From Phycisphaerae bacterium (GTDB taxonomy: Bacteria; Planctomycetota; Phycisphaerae; UBA1845; UTPLA1), in assembly GCA_016935885.1 (NCBI GenBank), contig JAFGQA010000095.1:1-12893 (forward strand): a stretch of 12,893 nucleotides of DNA, in the 5' to 3' direction. The first letter of the stretch is position 1. Each line of letters begins with the position of its first letter. Shown here piece by piece: positions 1 to 6,242 of this stretch. The notes under the pieces were generated by a model. That model saw only the letters and a program-made list of their open reading frames with translations. It had not been told where the DNA came from and made no database searches. The translations under genes and the position numbers were made by a program.

Positions 1-419
1 ACCGGTCATCCCCGTCGGCCACAGGGGGCCGACGCTGCAACGAAGCGTCAATGGAGCATGCACGCTCAACCCTAAAACGCTCTAGCCAGCGCCCTCACGC
101 CGCCCTGGCGAGACCGCAACGGCGTCTCGCGGCGCATCGAGATCAGAGGACCCGGCAGCGCCTGCGTGGATCGCGTTTCGCTACGCCGTCCACGAGGGGC
201 GAGGCTGCATTCAAACGTGACGTGCGCCAGCACCCGACATGGCGGCCCTCGCAGACGCGGCCGTAAGCGTCTGGGGCTCAACCCACGCTGCCAACGCATC
301 AAACCGCTCCGACCAACCTCGAACCGTCTTCGCATCCATGCCGATACCAACTCCTGACGGGCCGTCCATCGCCCGACATCTCATCTATCGGCTGATTGCG
401 ACGAAGCGCAACTGTAGTA
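1..419. other. Non-coding stretch downstream of the signalling operon, with GC-rich hairpins
   Basis: I see no gene here that I can support. The short open frames are compositionally random (Arg/Pro/Ala-rich, no motif, no ribosome site). Three perfect 7-bp stems are visible: 14-20 with 27-33 (loop of 6), 108-114 with 124-130 (loop of 9) and 252-258 with 267-273 (loop of 8). None is followed by a T-run on either strand, so none is a convincing intrinsic terminator for the minus-strand operon that ends at 420. A plus-strand frame open from the left edge closes at about 109 and might be the tail of a gene outside the window, but nothing supports that beyond openness. Confidence 0.5.
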
Positions 420-1067
420 CTAGTCCTCACGAAGCGCGCCGGAGGCCACGGATCGTTCCGCCTCGTCCGGATCGTGGTGGCCGCTTCGTACGTCTCTGAG
501 CACACCCTTGCCTCTGCGGATCTCGTCGTCGATCTCCTCGAGCAACTCGCGTTGCTCGACGGGTTGTCCTTCCCTGGAGATGAGTACAGACCTGCTCTTG
601 TGGGGCAGGTCTCTCAGACGCCGGAGCATTCTGGCCTCTTCGATGAGGGCCGACTGACGCTTGGTTACATCCAACAGCTCACGACTCTTCTCTTTCAGAT
701 CTTTCTGCTCCAAGGCACGTCGGATCGTGATGGCAAGATCGATTTCATTGCACGGCTTGGTAAAGAATTGATGGACCTTTCCTTCGTTGATGGCGCGCAG
801 TGCGGCCGGCAAAGTGGGGTGACCGGTCAGCACGATTCCAACGGTATCCGGGTAGTCTTGCGCCACCCTCGCCAGAAACTCCGTGCCGGACATGCCTGGC
901 ATCTCCTCGTCGGAGACGATCAAGTCAACTTGGTTATCCTCCAACAGCCCGGCGGCCTCTTCCGCCGAGTTGGCCGTCAGGATCTGGTACGGCTCCTTGC
1001 GCAGAACCCGGGTCAGTCCCTCGAGGATGTTGGGCTCGTCATCGACCAGGAGTATGGTGTGGATCAC
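420..1067 (-). CDS. Single-domain response regulator with C-terminal helical tail
   Basis: This 215-residue protein is the last gene of the operon. Residues 4-118 form a CheY-like receiver: acidic pocket D9/D10, phosphoacceptor D53 in VSDEEMPG, T81 and K104 (TKPC). After it comes a charged, probably coiled-coil segment (about 115-165) and a polar tail. No DNA-binding, enzymatic or other known output domain is visible, so it probably acts by protein contact or as a phosphate sink or relay for the operon's kinases. The start is GTG at 1067: a GGAGGT Shine-Dalgarno lies 7 bases upstream, and a nearby ATG at 1072 is out of frame. A 37-bp gap separates it from the preceding gene. The stop is TAG. 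The receiver call is firm; the job of the tail is unknown. Confidence 0.9.
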   Translation of the reverse strand: MIHTILLVDDEPNILEGLTRVLRKEPYQILTANSAEEAAGLLEDNQVDLIVSDEEMPGMSGTEFLARVAQDYPDTVGIVLTGHPTLPAALRAINEGKVHQFFTKPCNEIDLAITIRRALEQKDLKEKSRELLDVTKRQSALIEEARMLRRLRDLPHKSRSVLISREGQPVEQRELLEEIDDEIRRGKGVLRDVRSGHHDPDEAERSVASGALRED

Positions 1068-1104
1068 GTCATGACCTCCGATTCGCCTGCGGCTGCGATG
1101 CCGC

Positions 1105-2313
1105 TTACGGCTGCGCTCCCGAGTGTTGAACCTGTTGATCGTGTTGCCCGTGTTGCCCCGTGCGTGCCCGCAGCCTGGGTTGCCTGAGGACGCGTATGGG
1201 TTCCTTGATTCCTCTACCTCTGGCGAAGTTCCTGAGTCGCTGGCACAACGACAGGGTCACGTCCTGTCCCTTGTTCACCAAAAGCGCCCCATCGACCGTG
1301 GTCACATCTTCGGCGATGATCATGTGCGTCGCGAGGTCTTCGAGTCTGACATCCTGGACTTCGAGCACGGTCTCGAATCCCGTGACCGTTTCCAGCGCCT
1401 CGAGAACCTCAGGATCATACCACCCTGAGTGCCGCAGTAGCTCGATCGTGACCTGCCGGTCGGTCTCTCCACTCCATTTGAGCGTATCGTAGTCGAGCGC
1501 GACCTTCAGGATGCGGGCCCCCAAGGGGATGTCCTTGCCTGCTACGGAATCGGCCGGGATGCCGGAACCGTCGAAGCGCTTCTGCTGGTAGGCGATGATC
1601 TGCGCCACGTTCTCGAGCCTGGGGATGTTCGCGACCAAATCGCGCCCGACCGCGGGGTGGGCCTCGATCATCTGGACTTCATCCGGCTTCAGCGTCTGGC
1701 CGTGGTACACCTTCTCCAGCGTTGTCGGTGGCACGGTGACACAGCCGATCTGCGAGAGCATGCCGGCGATCTCGAACTGCCACGAGTTTTCGACGCCCAT
1801 TCGCTCACAGAGCTTCCGCACGATGCGACGCACACGGGAGGCGTGGCCGAAGGCCGTCGGGTTGGTGAGAGACAGCACTTCGGTGAGGATCTTGACCGCT
1901 CCCCTGAGGGTCTTCTCCAGCAGCTCCTTCTCGGCCCTGACGAGCCGATACTGCTCCATCCCCGCCGTGAGCGCCTTCGCGAGCACCTCCGGCGGGCACG
2001 GCTTGGTCAGGAACCGAAAGATGTTTCCTTCGTTGACGGCTTCGACGGCTGTTTTCAGATCCGCGAAACCTGTCAGCATGATGCGTACGCTGTCCGGAGC
2101 GCGCTGTCGCACTTCGCTGAGCAACCGGATCCCGTCCATACCGGGCATGCGCATATCGGAGACCACGACCGCGTAAGGACCCTGCGCATCAATCTGTGCC
2201 AGGGCCTCCTCCGCACCGAGCGCAGTGTCGATGTGGAACTGCTTCCGAAGTCCGCGTCGATAGGCCTCCAAGATGTTGGCTTCGTCATCTACGCAAAGGA
2301 CTTTCTCGGTCAT
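1105..2313 (-). CDS. Response regulator with degenerate HD-GYP-like domain (probable pseudo-phosphodiesterase)
   Basis: 402 residues. A receiver occupies 3-120 (D9/D10, phosphoacceptor D53 in VSDMRMPG, T81, K104). An HD-GYP-like domain follows at about 135-330, then a short C-terminal module (about 325-375, AEDV...GALLVNKGQ) often seen after HD-GYP domains. The fold landmarks are present (GHASRV 156-161; EAHPAVG 216-222; RFDGSGIP 245-252), but the metal ligands are lost. The HD pair is S187-Q188 in GMLSQIGCVTVP, the expected HHE is Q242-Q243-K244, and GYP reads GIP. It is therefore unlikely to hydrolyse c-di-GMP and may act as a binding or scaffold regulator. The tail is Gln/His-rich. The ATG at 2313 overlaps the previous stop by 4 bp and has AAGGAAA about 8 bases upstream. 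The stop is TAA. Confidence 0.88.
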   Translation of the reverse strand: MTEKVLCVDDEANILEAYRRGLRKQFHIDTALGAEEALAQIDAQGPYAVVVSDMRMPGMDGIRLLSEVRQRAPDSVRIMLTGFADLKTAVEAVNEGNIFRFLTKPCPPEVLAKALTAGMEQYRLVRAEKELLEKTLRGAVKILTEVLSLTNPTAFGHASRVRRIVRKLCERMGVENSWQFEIAGMLSQIGCVTVPPTTLEKVYHGQTLKPDEVQMIEAHPAVGRDLVANIPRLENVAQIIAYQQKRFDGSGIPADSVAGKDIPLGARILKVALDYDTLKWSGETDRQVTIELLRHSGWYDPEVLEALETVTGFETVLEVQDVRLEDLATHMIIAEDVTTVDGALLVNKGQDVTLSLCQRLRNFARGRGIKEPIRVLRQPRLRARTGQHGQHDQQVQHSGAQP

Positions 2314-3521
2314 GGGCTGGTTTCCTTCTGTACAAGCGTACGATACAGGTCACGCCATGTGGACAGCCTTTCGGCCAGGCCTATGCGGGTCAGATAATCG
2401 GCATCGAGCCGCCTCGCGTTGGGGCTTTCCGCTGCGCTGCTTTCTTGATGTTCCAGGACATTGGCCGCGTGAACGGCAGTGAGGGGAGCAAACCCGGTCG
2501 CCACGCATGCACTCGGGCAATGGTGGTAGGCGAGCGCCTCGACGATAGGATCAGGCAGGCCCCAGAGCCCGAGCAGGTACGCGCCCGCCTCGGCATGCGT
2601 CGTGCCGAGCACCTGTTCCTCCGCCTGCCACTGCGGCACCGCTTGTTCGCGCGCTATGGTCAACGCCCGACGGTATTCCTCTGGCAGGCTTTCGGCGAGC
2701 ACCAACTTCCCCGCGTCATGCAGAAGACCGGCCATCAGGGCATGATCGCACGCTTTGGCTTCACAACCCTCTGCCGCCGAGATGCGCTTGGCCAATGCCC
2801 CTGTTGCCATGCTGTGGTCCCAAAGCGTCTCAATACAGAGGCCCGCCGCGCGAGCACCATCGAGCTCCGAGAAGACGTGAATCGAGAGGACGAGTGACTG
2901 GATGGTGTCAAGGCCGAGAAGCACCGCGGCTTGTGACGGGTCGGCAACGTGACGCTGCAAGCCGAAGAAGGCCGAGTTCACCAGTTGAAGGACCTTCGCG
3001 GTCATGCCTATGTCTTTCGAGATGATTCTGCCGATTCTTTCCGTCGATGCGTCCGTGGATCGGAGTTCTTCCACCATCTCGACATAGAGTTGGGGCAGGC
3101 TCGGCAATGACTGCATCTGCGACACGACTTGCCGTATCGCATCCTTCAGGAGGACTTCCCGCAAGGCGAAGGCCCGCGCGACGACGTCTTTGAGGTGGTT
3201 CGGGTCGCACGGTTTGGCAAGGTACTGATGAGTCGGTCCGACCGCGCGGAGAATCATCTCACGCTCGGAGTGTCCGGACAGCCCGATGCGTATGATCTGG
3301 GGATATCGGTGCATGACTTTGGTGAGGAACTCGACGCCGTCCATCTGCGGCATGCGCATGTCGCTGACCACCACGTCAGCGGGTTGTTCCACGAGGATGA
3401 TCAAGGCCTCAAGCCCACTCCGGGCAAACACCATGTCCCACTCATGCCGCATGGGACGGAGCATTCGCTGAATCCCTTCAAGCACTTTCGGCTCGTCGTC
3501 AACGAAGAGGATCCGTTTCAT
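2310..3521 (-). CDS. Response regulator with HDOD output domain
   Basis: 403 residues. The N-terminal receiver (1-120) has D8/D9, phosphoacceptor D54 in VSDMRMPQMDG, S82 in the switch position and K103 (AKPC). The HDOD domain (about 133-340) begins with SLPSLPQLY and contains ISKDIGMTAKVLQLVNSAFFG (two typical HDOD segments, 167-187). It then has GLLHDAGKLVL with H268-D269 and a late YHH at 332-334. HDOD proteins are mostly regulatory, acting through protein contacts in motility, second-messenger and cell-cycle signalling; the target here is not visible. The start is taken at ATG 3521 rather than 3530: AGGA lies 8 bases before 3521, while the same AGG abuts the ATG at 3530, which is too close to serve it. 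The chosen start overlaps the preceding stop as ATGA, implying translational coupling. Confidence 0.9.
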   Translation of the reverse strand: MKRILFVDDEPKVLEGIQRMLRPMRHEWDMVFARSGLEALIILVEQPADVVVSDMRMPQMDGVEFLTKVMHRYPQIIRIGLSGHSEREMILRAVGPTHQYLAKPCDPNHLKDVVARAFALREVLLKDAIRQVVSQMQSLPSLPQLYVEMVEELRSTDASTERIGRIISKDIGMTAKVLQLVNSAFFGLQRHVADPSQAAVLLGLDTIQSLVLSIHVFSELDGARAAGLCIETLWDHSMATGALAKRISAAEGCEAKACDHALMAGLLHDAGKLVLAESLPEEYRRALTIAREQAVPQWQAEEQVLGTTHAEAGAYLLGLWGLPDPIVEALAYHHCPSACVATGFAPLTAVHAANVLEHQESSAAESPNARRLDADYLTRIGLAERLSTWRDLYRTLVQKETSP

Positions 3522-4669
3522 GGCACACATCCTACTGCCGCTGGCTCGCAGACCTCATCGTGTAATCCGGTTTGGACGGCCCGTAGTTCGCTGCTTGCTC
3601 TCTCGAAGGCCGCGTACACTTCAGGGTCAAAATGCTGTCCGACCTCGTCGCGGATGATCGTTAGCGCCTCATCCTCAGAAAGCGCAGGCTTGTACGGTCG
3701 CTGAGAACACAAGGCGTCATAGGTGTCGGACAAGGCGACGATGCGAGACTCCAGCGGGATGTCCTCTCCGGCCGAGCCGGCCGGATAGCCGGTCCCGTCC
3801 CACCACTCGTGATGCGTCAGCGCAATCGACGAAGCCATCTTCAGAATTGGGTTCTGCGGCTTGTTGTTCCGGTCACGCGCGTGCTCCGCGTGCTCGCCAC
3901 GCCACGCAAGAAACGCGGTCATTACCTTGGACTCCGCGCGCAGAATCTCCGCACCGATGACGCAGTGCCGCTTCATCACGTCCCACTCGTTCTCGTTCAG
4001 CGGACAGGGCTTCAGGAGAACTGCGTCCGGAACGCCGATCTTGCCGATGTCGTGGAGCGGGCTGGTCACAAACAGCATTTCGACGAACTCGCGGTCCGCG
4101 CCCAACGTCTCAGCGATGATGCGAGAACAGCAGCCCACTCTCACGACGTGATTGCCCGTTTCCTCGTCACGATACTCGGCCACCTTGCCGAGACGCCAGA
4201 TGATGTCCAGGCGCGAGTCCGCCAGTTCCGCGGTTCGTTGCGCGACCGTCTGTTCGAGAGCCGCGTTCTGGCCTTTGATCTCGTCTTGATAGGCTTTTAG
4301 ACGAATTGCGCTGCGGAGGCGGGCAATCAGGTCTTGTGGATCGACCGGCTTGCTCAGCAGGTCCGTGGCGCCGAGGTCCAGAGCGAGCCGCTTGATCCCG
4401 CTCTCGCTCTGGCCGGTCAGGATGATAACCGGGACATCTCTGGTCCGGTCGATGCTTCGGATATCCGCCAACAGTTCAAAGCCGTCCTTGCCCGGCATGT
4501 TCACATCCGACACGACGGCGTCAAAACTGGCCTTTTGCATCTCGTTCAGCGCCGCATGCGCGCCGTCAACAAAGCTCATGTCCCATCGGTCACGCTCTGC
4601 GCGCAGCATGCGCCGAAGTCCACCCAAGATATTGGGATCGTCATCAACGAAGAGAATGCGCTTCTTCAT
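3518..4669 (-). CDS. Response regulator with canonical HD-GYP c-di-GMP phosphodiesterase domain (RpfG-like)
   Basis: 383 residues. The receiver (2-122) has D9/D10/D11, phosphoacceptor D55 in VSDVNMPGKDG, T85 and K107. A coiled-coil linker (about 126-152) ends in the ...QRTAELADSR pattern. The HD-GYP domain (about 155-360) keeps the catalytic set: H174, H206-D207 with G209-K210 (LHDIGKIGVPD), H235, HHEWWDGTGYP at 286-296 and SDTYDAL. About 20 extra residues sit between H235 and H286 (AWRGEHAEHARDRNNKPQNP region) compared with the usual spacing. Expected activity is phosphorylation-controlled hydrolysis of c-di-GMP in the cytoplasm. The frame stays open to 4987, but the ATG at 4669 is chosen because residue 2 starts the receiver and AAGGAA lies 7 bases upstream. 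The gap to the preceding gene is 25 bp. Confidence 0.93.
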   Translation of the reverse strand: MKKRILFVDDDPNILGGLRRMLRAERDRWDMSFVDGAHAALNEMQKASFDAVVSDVNMPGKDGFELLADIRSIDRTRDVPVIILTGQSESGIKRLALDLGATDLLSKPVDPQDLIARLRSAIRLKAYQDEIKGQNAALEQTVAQRTAELADSRLDIIWRLGKVAEYRDEETGNHVVRVGCCSRIIAETLGADREFVEMLFVTSPLHDIGKIGVPDAVLLKPCPLNENEWDVMKRHCVIGAEILRAESKVMTAFLAWRGEHAEHARDRNNKPQNPILKMASSIALTHHEWWDGTGYPAGSAGEDIPLESRIVALSDTYDALCSQRPYKPALSEDEALTIIRDEVGQHFDPEVYAAFERASSELRAVQTGLHDEVCEPAAVGCVP

Positions 4670-4694
4670 GACGTACTTCCTTCTTTGGGGCGGC

Positions 4695-6242
4695 TCATTC
4701 GTCCTCGATCGGCAGGCGAATGATGAACGTCGTTCCCTTGCCTGTTTCGGTCTCAAAGGTAATGGTGCCGCCGTGTTTCTCCGTGACCACGGAATACGCG
4801 ATCGCCAGGCCCTGGCCTGTTCCTTTCCCCACCTCCTTCGTTGTGAAAAAATGGTCGAAGATCCTGGGGCGGTGTTCTTCCAGGATGCCGGTGCCGGTGT
4901 CGCGAACGCGGACCTCCGCCCAGTCGCCGTCACGGCGCGTGCTGATCGTGATCGTGCCTTTGCCCGCGGCGTCGTCCCCAACGACATCAGCGATGGCGTG
5001 GGCCGCGTTGACGATGAGATTCAGGATCACCTGGTTGAATTCGCCCACCAGGCACGGCACGAGCGGCAGTGCAGCGTCAAGCTCCGTCTCCATCTCGGCC
5101 ACGTACTTCCACTCATTCCGGCTGATCGTGATGGTGGTCTCGATGGCATGGTTGAGGTCCGCAGGCCCCTTCTCTTCGGTCCCCGGATGAGCAAACCCCT
5201 TCATGGCCAACACGATCTTGCTCACCCGGGCGACACCATCGAGACCCTGCTCGATGGCCTTGGGCAACTGCTCCTCCAAATACGGCAGGTCGGCCTTCTC
5301 CTCCAGTGCCGCGGCCTGGCTGGTGATGCTCGGCTGGTGGGCGCTGGGTGCCACTGCACTGGGTGCCACTGGCGGCTTGTCCGCCAGTGCCGCGGCCCGA
5401 CTGGTGACGCTCGGCTGGTCGGCGCCGGACTCACGCTCAGATGCGAGGTCCCGATACGCTTTGATGAGCTGGAGGAGGTCTTCGATGGAGTTGGCAAGGA
5501 ATCGGATGTTGTCGCCGACGTACTGGATCGGTGTGTTGATCTCGTGGGCGATACCTGCCGCCAACTGCCCGATCGACTCCAGTTTCTGGGCCTGCAACAA
5601 CTGTGCGTGCGTCTCCTGCAACTTTGCCAGGGCCTCTTCCAGGTAGATCTTCTGATCTTCTAGCTCCCGCGTTTGATCTTCTAGCTCCCGCGTTCGTTGC
5701 TGGACTGCTTGTTCGAGATCTTCCAGCCTCTTGTGGGCCTGACGGGCAAGGTTCCATTTCTCGGTCAAGGCGGAGGCGAATTGAAAGACTTCGATGTTGT
5801 CAAATGGCTTCTTGAGGATCAGCAGCCGGTCGCTCCGGCCGAGCTTCGCGACCATCTCGTCCCATGCGTAGTCGGAGTACGCCGTGCACACGACCACCTG
5901 GAGGTCGCTATCCTCCTCCCAGAGGCGGGTGATGGTCTCGATCCCGTCCCACCCCGGCGGCATACGCACGTCGACGAAGGCCAGTGCGTAGGGCCTCCCC
6001 TCCTGAACGGCCCCGCGCACTCGTTCGAGCCCTTCCTGACCCTGGTAGGCTGAGTCCATCTCGAAACCGGTTCTCTCTTCAGCGGCAGGCGTCTCACCGA
6101 AGAGCGCCGCTTGAGCCTGGTCAAAATCGGCGGTGGCGTCGGCTGGCCCACCCGCCAGGATCTTCCGGAAGTCGTCGTGGATCGCGCGGTTGTCGTCGAT
6201 CACCAGGATCCGCCGGTTCTTGCTCTCGTCCATTCCCATCAT
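4695..6242 (-). CDS. Receiver plus histidine kinase hybrid (REC - coiled coil - HisKA - HATPase)
   Basis: 515 residues, with no membrane segment. The receiver (11-160) has D16/D17, phosphoacceptor D91 in FVDVRMPPGWDG, T120 and K144/K145. It has a long insert between helix 1 and strand 2 (about 30-65). A coiled coil spans 160-225 and includes an exact duplicated heptad. The phosphoacceptor helix has H233 (AAGIAHEINTPIQYVGDN), and a Pro/Ala-rich repeat insert (276-316) splits the two dimerisation helices. The ATPase domain (about 365-512) has the N box NLIVNAAHAI, G1 DTGTG and G2 GKGTGQGLA. A receiver at the N-terminus suggests that this kinase is switched by phosphorylation from another kinase, most simply the one encoded just upstream. 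The ATG at 6242 overlaps the upstream stop (ATGA), with GAGG 7 bases before it. Confidence 0.93.
   Translation of the reverse strand: MMGMDESKNRRILVIDDNRAIHDDFRKILAGGPADATADFDQAQAALFGETPAAEERTGFEMDSAYQGQEGLERVRGAVQEGRPYALAFVDVRMPPGWDGIETITRLWEEDSDLQVVVCTAYSDYAWDEMVAKLGRSDRLLILKKPFDNIEVFQFASALTEKWNLARQAHKRLEDLEQAVQQRTRELEDQTRELEDQKIYLEEALAKLQETHAQLLQAQKLESIGQLAAGIAHEINTPIQYVGDNIRFLANSIEDLLQLIKAYRDLASERESGADQPSVTSRAAALADKPPVAPSAVAPSAHQPSITSQAAALEEKADLPYLEEQLPKAIEQGLDGVARVSKIVLAMKGFAHPGTEEKGPADLNHAIETTITISRNEWKYVAEMETELDAALPLVPCLVGEFNQVILNLIVNAAHAIADVVGDDAAGKGTITISTRRDGDWAEVRVRDTGTGILEEHRPRIFDHFFTTKEVGKGTGQGLAIAYSVVTEKHGGTITFETETGKGTTFIIRLPIEDE
5303..5428. repeat. Imperfect direct repeat inside the kinase gene (two 45-bp copies, nested 15-bp pair)
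   Basis: Copies at 5303-5347 and 5384-5428 match at 40 of 45 positions and are 81 bp (27 codons) apart. Between and partly overlapping them lies a second tandem pair, 5344-5358 and 5359-5373, with 13 identical bases at the start of each 15-bp unit. In the protein these give QPSVTSRAAALADK and QPSITSQAAALEEK flanking VAPSAVAPSA. All units are multiples of three, so the reading frame is kept. They fall in the loop between the two dimerisation helices of the hybrid kinase. Confidence 0.9.
5653..5694. repeat. Perfect 21-bp tandem duplication encoding one coiled-coil heptad
   Basis: Units 5653-5673 and 5674-5694 are identical. They encode TRELEDQ twice (residues 184-197 of the hybrid kinase). Seven residues is exactly one heptad, so the duplication lengthens the receiver-to-kinase coiled coil by two helical turns without changing its phase. 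Perfect identity suggests a recent event, or slippage held by selection. Confidence 0.95.

Noticed and set aside
252..273. Hairpin as a rho-independent terminator of the operon
   Set aside because: It is a perfect 7-bp stem but has no T-run on either side, and it lies about 150 bp past the stop codon.
305..335. GGTTCGAGGTT on the minus strand as a tRNA T-arm
   Set aside because: No matching acceptor, anticodon or D arms can be built around it.
1110..1180. Repeated TGTTG/GTGTTGCC words as a regulatory repeat
   Set aside because: They encode the Gln/His-rich tail of the REC-HD protein, and the low-complexity coding explains them.
396..1187. Plus-strand open frame of 263 codons opposite the last two regulators
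   Set aside because: It is the antisense shadow of two clear receiver genes. It has no motif, and codon structure favours the minus strand.
4670..4987. N-terminal extension of the REC-HD-GYP gene
   Set aside because: It overlaps the coding end of the hybrid kinase in another frame and is Arg/Ser-rich noise. The receiver starts right after ATG 4669, which has a ribosome site.
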